From NCBI GenBank assembly GCA_965260935.1, contig OZ253374.1:4232501-4296500 (forward strand): DNA of 64,000 bases, read 5' to 3'. Below, one piece after another: positions 54,329 to 62,303 of the stretch. Position numbers and translations under genes: made by a program. The number at the start of each line of letters is the position of its first letter. Position 1 is the first letter of the stretch. The stretch comes from JBBROS01 sp965260935. GTDB lineage: Bacteria; Pseudomonadota; Alphaproteobacteria; Acetobacterales; Acetobacteraceae. Under the pieces are notes generated by a model, which was given only the letters and a program-made list of their open reading frames with translations, did not search any database and was not told where the DNA came from.

Positions 54329-55183
54329 TCAAGCCTGCACGCCCCAGCGCCGCACGGTGCGTCGCTCGATGGTTCGGAACACCAGGTTCTCAACCACCAG
54401 ACCGATGGCGATCACCGTCAGCAGCCCCGCGAACACGGCCGGGATGTCCAGCACGTTGCGGTTCTCGAAGATGAACCACCCGAGCCCCCCCTGCCCGGAC
54501 GACACGCCGAACACGAGCTCCGCCGCGATCAACGTCCGCCACGCGAACGCCCACCCGATCTTCAGACCGGTCAGGATCGACGGGAACGCGGCCGGAATCA
54601 GGATCAGGAACACGTAGCGCAGCCCCCGCAACCCGTAGTTCCGTCCCACCATCCGCTGCGTCTGCGACACCCCCAGGAACCCGGCGTGCGTGTTCAGCGC
54701 CACCGCCCAGAGCACCGAATGCGTCAGCACGAACACCAAGCTGCCGAGCCCCAGCCCGAACCACAGCAGCGCCAGCGGCAGCAGCGCGATCGCCGGCAGC
54801 GGGTTGAACATCGCCGTCAGCGTCTCCAGCAGATCCGTCCCGATCCGCGTGGTGATCGCGACCACCGTCAATGCCGCCGCCAGCAGCACCCCGCTGCCGA
54901 ATCCCAGCACCAGCACCCGCAGCGAGGTCCATGCCCGCGCCGGCAGGCTGCCGTCGCGAATATGGTCCAGCGCAGCGCCGAACGTGTCCGTGAGCGTTGG
55001 GAACAGCAATGGGTTGTCCAGCCTGCGTGCATACGCCTCCCAAAACGCCGCGAGCACGACGATGATCAACGTCTTGCGCAGCGCCGCATTGTCCCACAGC
55101 CGCCGCCACGAGGGAACCGGCCGGGCAACCTCAGCCACCGCCGCGGCGGACGGAGCATGCACGGCAACCCGCGGCTCACCCAT
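54329..55183 (-). CDS. ABC transporter permease (NitT/TauT/SsuC type)
   Basis: 284 residues, six membrane helices. The BPD permease motif is seen in GLKIGWAFAWRTLIAAELVFGVSSGQGGLGWFIFENRNVLD. Partner of the ATPase and binding protein upstream, whose stop and this ATG overlap by eight bases. Typical substrates are nitrate, sulfonates or nucleotide precursors; none can be chosen here. Confidence 0.88.
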   Translation of the reverse strand: MGEPRVAVHAPSAAAVAEVARPVPSWRRLWDNAALRKTLIIVVLAAFWEAYARRLDNPLLFPTLTDTFGAALDHIRDGSLPARAWTSLRVLVLGFGSGVLLAAALTVVAITTRIGTDLLETLTAMFNPLPAIALLPLALLWFGLGLGSLVFVLTHSVLWAVALNTHAGFLGVSQTQRMVGRNYGLRGLRYVFLILIPAAFPSILTGLKIGWAFAWRTLIAAELVFGVSSGQGGLGWFIFENRNVLDIPAVFAGLLTVIAIGLVVENLVFRTIERRTVRRWGVQA

Positions 55184-55928
55184 GTGCGGGCGCGAACAGC
55201 AGATCGTGGATGCACTGCTCCAGGTGGGCGGCGTCCTCCGGGCCAGCCTGGTCCACGTCGTCCACCTCCGCTTTCACCTGGCCGGGATGCGGCGAGAGCA
55301 GCAGGATGCGCGAACCGATCCGGATCGCCTCGCCGATGGAGTGCGTGACGAACAGCACCGTGAAGCGGGTGTCGTTCCAAAGCTGCAGCAGCTCGTCTTG
55401 CATCTGCCGCCGGGTCAGCGCGTCCAGTGCGGCGAACGGCTCGTCCATCAGCAGGATGTCCGGCTCCATCGCCATCCCCCGCGCGATCGCCACCCGCTGT
55501 TTCATCCCGCCCGACAACGTATGCGGATAGCTGCGCGCCGCCCGCCCGAGATGCACCTTCTCGATGTAATGCATCGCCCGCTCGTCCGCCGCCCGCGCGC
55601 TCATCCGCCGCGCCACCCGCAACGGGAACGCCACGTTTTCCACCACCGTCTTCCACGGCAGCAACTGATCGAACTCCTGGAACACCATCATCCGGTCCGC
55701 CCCGGCGCCCCGCACTGCCTTGCCCTTGATACGGATCTCCCCCTCGTCCGGCTTCAGGTAACCCCCCACCGCCTTCAGCAGGGTGGACTTGCCGCACCCG
55801 GACGGGCCGAGCAGCACGTACCGGTCCCCCTGGCCGACCCGGAAGCTGACCCGGTAGGTCGCGGTCACCACCGAGCGCTCGGCCCGGTAGCGCAGCGTGC
55901 AGGCATCCACCTCCAGCAGGCTTGTCAC
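55176..55928 (-). CDS. ABC transporter ATP-binding protein (NitT/TauT type)
   Basis: 250 residues: Walker A GPSGCGKSTL near residue 38, Q-loop MVFQEFDQLLPWKTVVENVAFPL, signature LSGGMKQRVAIARG and Walker B ILLMDEPFAALD. It energises import with the permease downstream. Two bases separate it from the binding-protein gene. Confidence 0.92.
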   Translation of the reverse strand: MTSLLEVDACTLRYRAERSVVTATYRVSFRVGQGDRYVLLGPSGCGKSTLLKAVGGYLKPDEGEIRIKGKAVRGAGADRMMVFQEFDQLLPWKTVVENVAFPLRVARRMSARAADERAMHYIEKVHLGRAARSYPHTLSGGMKQRVAIARGMAMEPDILLMDEPFAALDALTRRQMQDELLQLWNDTRFTVLFVTHSIGEAIRIGSRILLLSPHPGQVKAEVDDVDQAGPEDAAHLEQCIHDLLFAPAHG

Positions 55929-55929
55929 G

Positions 55930-56934
55930 TCAGCTGCCGTCCAGGCCCTTCGCCACCGGCAGGAAGTAGTCGGTCCAAGCCGTTGGCTGCGTCTTCAGAA
56001 GGCCCGCCTTGTGCATATGCGTCGCGAACCGCATCGAGCCCTGCGGCTGCGGATTGAACTCCATCATGCCCGGCTGCTTCAACATGGCCAGCAGATCCTG
56101 ATCGCTGGTCGGATCATTCGACCCCGCCCGATAGATCGCCACCGCCTCGGGCGTGTTCGTATGGATGAACTTCAACGCCTCGACCGCGGCATCCTTGATC
56201 GCCTCCACGATCTTCGGGTTCGCGTCGGCGAACCGCGTCGTCGTGAACAGGTTGGCGACCGTCAGCGGCGAACCCATGATCGCCTGCGAATCCGTCACCA
56301 CGTGCGCTCCCGGCACCCGCCGCAGTTCCTCGAACGAGAACGGCGGCGCCGAGAAGTGGCTCGTGATCTGGCCCCGCGGATCCAGCATCGCCCCGACCGC
56401 GTCCGGATGCCCGAGCTGGACCGTGTTGGCGTCGAGCTTGGAACCCTGCTCGGGACCGAACACCTGCTCGCAGGCGATCTGCAGCAGGATTGCCTGCGTG
56501 GAGACGCGAACCGTCGGCAGCGCGATCTTGTCACCGGGCTTGTAGTCGCGCAGCGTTTTGATCTCTGGGTCGCGGGTGATCAGCGTCAGCGGCAGCGCCG
56601 ACGTGGCGACGATGGCCTTCACCCCGCCGCGGGTCCGGTCCCAAAGCAGCAGCATGTTGCCGACGCCGGTGTTCACCACGTCCACCGAGTTGGACAGCAG
56701 CGCGTCCGTGGCGGTCCCGCCGCCGTTGACGTTCACCCACTCCACCTTCAGGCCCGGCACCCCGAGCTTTGCCGCATGGACCTCGATCAGGTGCTTCGAC
56801 TCCATCACGTAGGTTGGCATGTAGATGATGCTCGGCTGCCGGGTGACGCGGATCAGTGATTTCTCCTGCGCCCGCGCCGGCCCCGAAACCGCGAGCCCGG
56901 CCGCCACGCACGCCGCAATGATCCACTTCAGCAT
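55930..56934 (-). CDS. ABC transporter periplasmic substrate-binding protein (NitT/TauT type)
   Basis: 334 residues with signal peptide IIAACVAAGLAVSGPARA and the NMT1/THI5-like or SsuA-like fold: IRVTRQPSIIYMPTYVMESKHLIE and VDVVNTGVGNMLLLWDRTRGG. ATG 56934 has a perfect GGAGGAG and is decisive over longer in-frame starts. First gene of the importer operon; the substrate is unknown. Confidence 0.88.
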   Translation of the reverse strand: MLKWIIAACVAAGLAVSGPARAQEKSLIRVTRQPSIIYMPTYVMESKHLIEVHAAKLGVPGLKVEWVNVNGGGTATDALLSNSVDVVNTGVGNMLLLWDRTRGGVKAIVATSALPLTLITRDPEIKTLRDYKPGDKIALPTVRVSTQAILLQIACEQVFGPEQGSKLDANTVQLGHPDAVGAMLDPRGQITSHFSAPPFSFEELRRVPGAHVVTDSQAIMGSPLTVANLFTTTRFADANPKIVEAIKDAAVEALKFIHTNTPEAVAIYRAGSNDPTSDQDLLAMLKQPGMMEFNPQPQGSMRFATHMHKAGLLKTQPTAWTDYFLPVAKGLDGS

Positions 56935-56988
56935 TCCGCTCTCCTCCAAACCTGAGCCGCCGTTGAGGCAGCGCGCTCTTTTGCAAGA

Positions 56989-57017
56989 CAGTATGCCCCT
57001 TCCATCCCGGCGCACAA
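56989..57017 (-). promoter_or_regulatory. Candidate promoter of the ABC importer operon
   Basis: On the minus strand TTGTGC (57017-57012), 17 bases, then ATACTG (56994-56989), about 55 bases before the start codon. It lies inside the IS-bracketed segment, so the cassette carries its own promoter. Confidence 0.45.
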
Positions 57018-57242
57018 ATCGCTGTATCTTTTTCCTTCCAGCCAGGGAGAGGCCAGGCAGTGCGTCCGTGGGAACCGCTGAAGTCTCAAGCCTGCTGATT
57101 CGTTGGCTGACCGATCGCCCCAAGCGTCAATCCACCCACCCTTGGCGTCTCTCTACGCCAAACGAGTAAAGCCATGGCCGTTGACCCGATCATCCGAAGA
57201 CCCCACCCTCGCGCCTGAACTCCCTCCGCCCCACTGACCGAC

Positions 57243-57451
57243 ACCGCCGGGACGGCCATATCGAGGCATAAACGTTTGATCGGTCCCAAGCTCCACACCC
57301 GTCGCGCCGGCGCCCAGGCCAGCGAGGCCGCTCTCGCCGTCCAGGCGCTCAACCGCATGATCCGTGCAGCCAAGCCCGTTACGGTGCGCCAAACCTGATC
57401 AACATGGGGCAGCGTTGCTCCAACCGCTGGCAGCTCCGTGCACCGCAGCCG
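57243..57451 (+). mobile_element. IS5-like transposase 3' end, right copy
   Basis: In frame, 57243-57401 encodes about 52 residues ending in TRRAGAQASEAALAVQALNR then MIRAAKPVTVRQT and a stop. This matches the C-terminus of IS5-type DDE transposases (GPKL...ALNRM). The last 100 bp repeat the left copy in inverted orientation, outer end at 57451. The 5' part of the gene is lost. Nothing else is seen in 57018-57242. Confidence 0.75.
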
Positions 57452-57509
57452 CGTTCAAGCATAACGAGAGGCTAGGGCGCGCAAGGGCCTTGAGGACATG
57501 GCGGGCGCG

Positions 57510-57851
57510 TCAGGCTTCGTCGTCCTCGGGCTGCTGTCCCCTCGGGTCCAGGCTGCGCCAGTCGCGGTCGGGGCGGCGGGCCGGGCGGGCGGCGAAGTCG
57601 TGCAGTTCGGTAGCGCTCCTCCAGGCCTGGTCGCCGGCTTCGGGGACGGTGGCGTCCTCTCCGAAGGCGAACCAGGCGTCGAGGACGGCCTTCGGGTCCA
57701 TGCCCGGCGCGCGGCAGCGCTCCACGCTGTCGCGGACGTAGCGGCGGGCAAACAGGTTGGCGTCCTCGACCGTGTCGAACGGGCCGATGTCCTCGACCAC
57801 GTCGTGGGCGTCGCCGCTGGAGAGGTCGAGGATCTGCACCTGGTAGGGCAT
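57510..57851 (-). CDS. Small conserved-looking protein coupled to nadE
   Basis: 113 residues, acidic and soluble: MPYQVQILDLSSGDAHDVVEDIGPFDTVEDANLFARRYVRDSVE, then a helical middle and a charged tail (DPRGQQPEDDEA). No family is recognised. Its ATG overlaps the nadE stop (TGATG), which argues that it is real and cotranslated. A role in NAD synthesis is only suggested by position. Confidence 0.65.
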   Translation of the reverse strand: MPYQVQILDLSSGDAHDVVEDIGPFDTVEDANLFARRYVRDSVERCRAPGMDPKAVLDAWFAFGEDATVPEAGDQAWRSATELHDFAARPARRPDRDWRSLDPRGQQPEDDEA

Positions 57852-59503
57852 CAGGCGACGAGGCCGGTGAAGCCGTTGGTGATGGGGTAGCGGCGGTCGC
57901 GGCCGAAGGCGCGGGGGGTGATCTTGACGCCGGGGGGGGCTTGGCGGCGCTTGTACTCGGCGCGGTCGAGCATACGCCAGACGCGCAGCACGGTGCCGCG
58001 GTCGTGGCCCTCGGCGACGAGGGCGTCGATGGATTGCTCGCGCTCGACCAAGCCTTCGAGGATGGCGTCGAGGTCGGCGTAGGGGGGGAGCGAGTCCTGG
58101 TCGGTCTGGTCGGGCTTCAGTTCGGCGCTGGGGGGCTTGGTGATGACGCGGGGGGGCATGACCGGGCCGGCCGGGCCTCCTGCGCCCTCGGGGACGTGGG
58201 CGTTGCGCCAGCGGCAGAGGTCGAACACGGTGGTCTTGTAGACGTCCTTCAGCACGGAGTAGCCGCCGCACATGTCGCCGTAGAGGGTGGAGTAGCCGAC
58301 GGACATTTCGCTCTTGTTGCCGGTGGTGAGCACCATGTGGCCGAACTTGTTGCTCATGGCCATCAGGAGCAAGCCGCGGGTGCGGGACTGGATGTTCTCC
58401 TCGGTGATGTCGGCCTGGCGGCCCTCGAAGGCGGGGGCGAGGCTGGTTTCGACGGCGGCGGCGATGCCGGTGATGGGGACGGTCTCGCAGGGGATGCCGA
58501 GCAGGCGGGCGCACTCGGCGGCGTCGTCCAGGCTGTGCTGGCTGGTGTAGGGGCTGGGAAGCATAACGGCGCGGACGCGGTCGGGGCCGAGGGCGTCGAC
58601 GGCGACGGCGGCGGAGAGGGCGCTGTCGATGCCGCCGGAAAGGCCGAGCAGGACGCCGGGGAAGCGGTTCTTCTCCACGTAGTCGCGTAAGCCCAGCATC
58701 ATGCAGCGGTAGATAAGATCGAGGCGGGTTGGTTCGGGGGCGATGGGTTGGGGCGCGCAGACGAGGCGATCCTCCTTGTGGCGCCACTCGGTGAGCGTGA
58801 CCTGCTCCTGGAAGTGCGGCATTTGCACGGCGAGGGTGTGGTCGGCGTTAAGCACGAAGCTGGCGCCGTCGAACACGAGCTCGTCCTGGCCGCCGACTTG
58901 GCCGAGGAAGACGAACGGCAGGCCGGTCTCGACGATGCGGGCGATGCCGAGGGCGGTGCGGCGGCCGGCCTTGCCGTCCTCGAAGGGGGAGCCGTTGATG
59001 CTGAGCAGCATTTCCGCGCCGCTCTCGGCGAGGGTTTCGGAGACGGCGGGGAGCCAGAAGTCCTCGCAGACCATGAGGCCGATGCGCACGCCGCGAAAGG
59101 CGACGGGGCCGGGGCTTGGGCCGGGGTTGAAGACGCGCTTCTCGTCGAACACGCCGTAGTTGGGCAGCTCGTGCTTGGCGCGACGGGCGACGATTTTCCC
59201 GCCGTCGAGCACGAAGGCGGCGTTGAAGAGCTGCGCGCCGTCGCGCCAGGGGCCGCCGACAACGAGGCCGGGGCCGCCGTCGATGGTGTCGCGGGCGAGG
59301 GCGTCGAGCGCCTGCTCGCATTCGGCGACGAAGGAGGGCTTAAGGACGAGGTCTTCGGGAGGGTAGCCGCCGATGGAGAACTCGGGGGTGACGACAAGGT
59401 CCGCGCCCAGCGCCGCCGCATCGGCGCGGGCCTGGCGGATGCGGGCGAGGTTCTTGTCCACCTGGCCGACGTGCATGTTGAGCTGGGCGAGGGCGATCTT
59501 CAT
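57851..59503 (-). CDS. nadE: Glutamine-dependent NAD+ synthetase
   Basis: 550 residues. The N-terminal nitrilase-type glutaminase domain has TPEFSIGGYPPEDL (Glu), a Lys in RRAKHELPNYGVFDE and the Cys in GLMVCEDFW. The C-terminal synthetase domain has the PP-loop GLSGGIDSALSAA near residue 295. It converts nicotinate adenine dinucleotide to NAD+. ATGA-type overlap with pncB couples the two salvage steps. Confidence 0.94.
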   Translation of the reverse strand: MKIALAQLNMHVGQVDKNLARIRQARADAAALGADLVVTPEFSIGGYPPEDLVLKPSFVAECEQALDALARDTIDGGPGLVVGGPWRDGAQLFNAAFVLDGGKIVARRAKHELPNYGVFDEKRVFNPGPSPGPVAFRGVRIGLMVCEDFWLPAVSETLAESGAEMLLSINGSPFEDGKAGRRTALGIARIVETGLPFVFLGQVGGQDELVFDGASFVLNADHTLAVQMPHFQEQVTLTEWRHKEDRLVCAPQPIAPEPTRLDLIYRCMMLGLRDYVEKNRFPGVLLGLSGGIDSALSAAVAVDALGPDRVRAVMLPSPYTSQHSLDDAAECARLLGIPCETVPITGIAAAVETSLAPAFEGRQADITEENIQSRTRGLLLMAMSNKFGHMVLTTGNKSEMSVGYSTLYGDMCGGYSVLKDVYKTTVFDLCRWRNAHVPEGAGGPAGPVMPPRVITKPPSAELKPDQTDQDSLPPYADLDAILEGLVEREQSIDALVAEGHDRGTVLRVWRMLDRAEYKRRQAPPGVKITPRAFGRDRRYPITNGFTGLVA

Positions 59504-60669
59504 GACGCTGCTGATTTCGGGTGCGCCACCGTGGGTTCAACGGGCTGCTCCACGGGGCGGAGGAGGAACTCCCGGCCGACCTTGACCCGCGGGATGCCAT
59601 CATAGGCGACGATGTCGGCGGTGGCGTAGGTCTCGTGCCATTCGTCGGGGATGAAGCTGCCGGTGCCCACGGTGTCGATGGGCGCGCTGGTGTCGGCCAT
59701 GACCCGGCACTTGCTAACGCCGAAGCCCGACGAGACGACGATACGGACTTTCGGGAAGCCGGCGTCGTCGAGGGCCTCGCGCATGTGCCAGATGGCGGCG
59801 GCCGAGACGCCGGTGCCGACCAAGTGGCGCAGCTCGGCGTCGCTGCGGTAGTGGCGGATGGCGCCGGGGGCGCGGCGGTCGAGGACGGCGTAGCTGGAGG
59901 CCGGGTCGAGGCCTTCGATGTAGCGCCCGCCGTGGGTGTCGAGGCGGACGGCGAGGCGGCCGGCGGCGGCGATGTCGGGGAAGCGGCGGCAGACGGCGAG
60001 GCCGTCCGTGACCTCGCGGCCGAAATAGTCGGTGAGAACGGTGAGGTTCTCGCCGGGGCAGGCCTCGTGGAACATCTCGGCGGCGCGCAGGGTGGAGCCG
60101 GCGTAACCGATCAGGGCATGAGGCATGGTGCCGAGGCCGGCGATGGCGTCGAACTCGGCAGCACCCAGGGCGGAGCTGCTGCCGACGAAGCCCCTCGCGC
60201 CCTCGCGCTGGGCCGCCCTGCTGCCGACGGCGGCGGCGTAGGCCATGAGAGACTGCATCTCGGCCCCGGCGCAATGCCGGGCTTCCATGGCGAGGAAGGC
60301 GGCGCGCGGGAGGGCGGCGCACATCTGGTAGGCGTTGTGGGCGGCGACGCTGGCCGCGCCGATCTTCTGCAGGAACAGGGTCTCGGTTTCGGACAGGGCG
60401 GCGAGGCTGCCGGTGATGGTGACGATGGGTTCGCCTGCGCCGACCCATGCGCCTTCGGCGTGGCGGATGAGGTAGGCGAACTGGGTGTTGCGGGCTTTCG
60501 CCACCTGGTCGAGCCATTCCAGCATCAGGCGGGGGGCGGAGATGACGGGGCGGCGGAGAAAGACGGCGTAGGTGACGACCTGGTCGCCGAAGCGCTCGAC
60601 GACCTCGCGGGTGCGGGTGAAGTAGGCGTCGGTGCGGTTTTGGATGTCGTCGAGGAGGGGGTTGCCCAT
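59500..60669 (-). CDS. pncB: Nicotinate phosphoribosyltransferase
   Basis: 389 residues: EPIVTITGSLAALSETETLFLQKIG, the phosphorylated-His region GTMPHALIGYAG, and SSGFGVSKCRVMADTSAPIDTVGTGSF. It makes nicotinate mononucleotide from nicotinate, entering the Preiss-Handler route completed by NadE downstream. Eighteen bases separate it from the DAHP synthase gene. Confidence 0.92.
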   Translation of the reverse strand: MGNPLLDDIQNRTDAYFTRTREVVERFGDQVVTYAVFLRRPVISAPRLMLEWLDQVAKARNTQFAYLIRHAEGAWVGAGEPIVTITGSLAALSETETLFLQKIGAASVAAHNAYQMCAALPRAAFLAMEARHCAGAEMQSLMAYAAAVGSRAAQREGARGFVGSSSALGAAEFDAIAGLGTMPHALIGYAGSTLRAAEMFHEACPGENLTVLTDYFGREVTDGLAVCRRFPDIAAAGRLAVRLDTHGGRYIEGLDPASSYAVLDRRAPGAIRHYRSDAELRHLVGTGVSAAAIWHMREALDDAGFPKVRIVVSSGFGVSKCRVMADTSAPIDTVGTGSFIPDEWHETYATADIVAYDGIPRVKVGREFLLRPVEQPVEPTVAHPKSAAS

Positions 60670-60687
60670 GGCCGGCTGATCCTGGAG

Positions 60688-62079
60688 CTACTGCGCGGCG
60701 ACGGCCGGCTGGCGGCGGGGGGCGCGGCGGGCCTTGAGCTCTTCGGCGACGAGGAAGGCGAGCTCGAGCGACTGCTCGGCGTTGAGGCGGGGGTCGCAGA
60801 AGGTTTCATAACGGTTGGCGAGGTCGGCCTCGGTGAGGCGGTGCGCGCCGCCGGTGCACTCGGTGACGTCCTGGCCGGTCATCTCGACGTGGACGCCGCC
60901 GGCCCAGGTGCCCTCGGCGGCGTGGGCGTCGAAGAAGCCGCGGACTTCGGCGAGGATGGCGTCGAAGCTGCGGGTTTTCACCTTGGACGAGGTACTGATG
61001 GTGTTGCCGTGCATGGGGTCGCAGATCCACGCGGCGCGGGCGCCCTCGTTCCGCACGGCGCGGAGCAGCGGCGGGAGCTTGCGGGCGACTTCCTGCGCGC
61101 CCATGCGGCTGATGAGGGTGAGGCGGCCCGGTTCGTTGCGGGGGTTCAGGGCGGCGATCAGGCGCAGGAGGGTTTCCGGGTCGGTGGTGGGGCCGACCTT
61201 GAGGCCGACCGGGTTCTCCACACCGCGGAGGAACTCGACGTGCGCGCCGTCGGGCTGGCGGGTGCGGTCGCCGATCCAGAGGAAGTGGGCGGAGCAGGCG
61301 TAATGGTGGCCCGAGGTGCTGTCGATGCGGGTGAGCGCCTGCTCGTAGGGCAGCAGGAGGGCTTCGTGGCTGGTGTAGAAGTCGGTCTCGCGGACCTGCT
61401 GCGTGGCGGGGCTGCCCATGCCGCAGGCGGCCATGAAGGCGAGGGTCTCGTCGATGCGCGAGGAGAGGTCCTGGTAGCGGGCGGCGAGCGGGGAGCGGGC
61501 GGCGAAGTCGAGGTTCCAGCGGTGGACCTCGTTCAGGTCGGCGTAGCCGCCGGTGGCGAAGGCGCGGAGCAGGTTGAGCGTGCCGGCGGATTGGAAGTAG
61601 GCGGTTTCCATGCGGGCCGGGTCCGGGGTGCGGGCCTCGGGGGTGAACTCGGGGCCGTTGATAATGTCGCCGCGGTAGCTGGGCAGGGCGATGCCGTTGG
61701 CGGTCTCGGTGTCGCTGGAGCGCGGCTTGGCGTATTGCCCGGCCATGCGGCCCATTTTGACGATGGGCACGCTGGCGCCGAAGGTCAGCACCACGGCCAT
61801 CTGCAGCAGGACGCGGAAGGTGTCGCGGATGACGTCGGCGCGGAAGTCCTGGAAGCTTTCGGCGCAGTCGCCGCCCTGGAGCACGAAGGCGTGGCCGTCG
61901 GCGGCTTGGGCCAGGGCTTGCTTGAGGCGGCGGGATTCGCCGGCGAACACCAGGGGGGGGTAGCCGGCCAGGCGGGCCTCGGCGGCGGCCAGGGCGGGTT
62001 GGTCCGGGTAGGCGGGGAGCTGGCGGGCCTCATGGTTGCGCCAGGAGGCCGGGGTCCAGGCCGGGTTGGCAGGGGTCAT
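60688..62079 (-). CDS. 3-deoxy-D-arabino-heptulosonate 7-phosphate synthase, class II
   Basis: 463 residues of the plant-type (class II) DAHP synthase, first step of the shikimate pathway. Motifs: PPLVFAGESRRLKQAL, LQGGDCAESFQDF (metal-binding Cys), RMAGQYAKPRSSDTE, WICDPMHGNT and GGVHVEMTGQDVTEC. ATG 62079 has GGAG in range; the upstream in-frame ATG is weaker. First gene of the leftward operon with pncB-nadE. Confidence 0.93.
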   Translation of the reverse strand: MTPANPAWTPASWRNHEARQLPAYPDQPALAAAEARLAGYPPLVFAGESRRLKQALAQAADGHAFVLQGGDCAESFQDFRADVIRDTFRVLLQMAVVLTFGASVPIVKMGRMAGQYAKPRSSDTETANGIALPSYRGDIINGPEFTPEARTPDPARMETAYFQSAGTLNLLRAFATGGYADLNEVHRWNLDFAARSPLAARYQDLSSRIDETLAFMAACGMGSPATQQVRETDFYTSHEALLLPYEQALTRIDSTSGHHYACSAHFLWIGDRTRQPDGAHVEFLRGVENPVGLKVGPTTDPETLLRLIAALNPRNEPGRLTLISRMGAQEVARKLPPLLRAVRNEGARAAWICDPMHGNTISTSSKVKTRSFDAILAEVRGFFDAHAAEGTWAGGVHVEMTGQDVTECTGGAHRLTEADLANRYETFCDPRLNAEQSLELAFLVAEELKARRAPRRQPAVAAQ

Positions 62080-62303
62080 TTTGGTCTCCGTGGCGGTTCG
62101 GCTCGGTTCGTTCAGGCAGGGTTTATCGCGCGGATGTGGCCGGGATGCTATCCTTGAACGCGGACGACCGGGCTTCAATGCCTTATGCTGCCTGCTTCGA
62201 CGTATGGAAGGCGCGGCATGAGTCGAAGCCTTAACCTTATCTAGTGGGCCATTGCATCCCGCGGCCTACGCTTTTCTTTCGCGCCCTGCCTGGATGAGAC
62301 CGA

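Noticed and set aside
59521..62157. 878-codon open frame on the plus strand opposite pncB and the DAHP synthase
   Set aside because: Antisense shadow; both minus-strand genes have complete family motifs.
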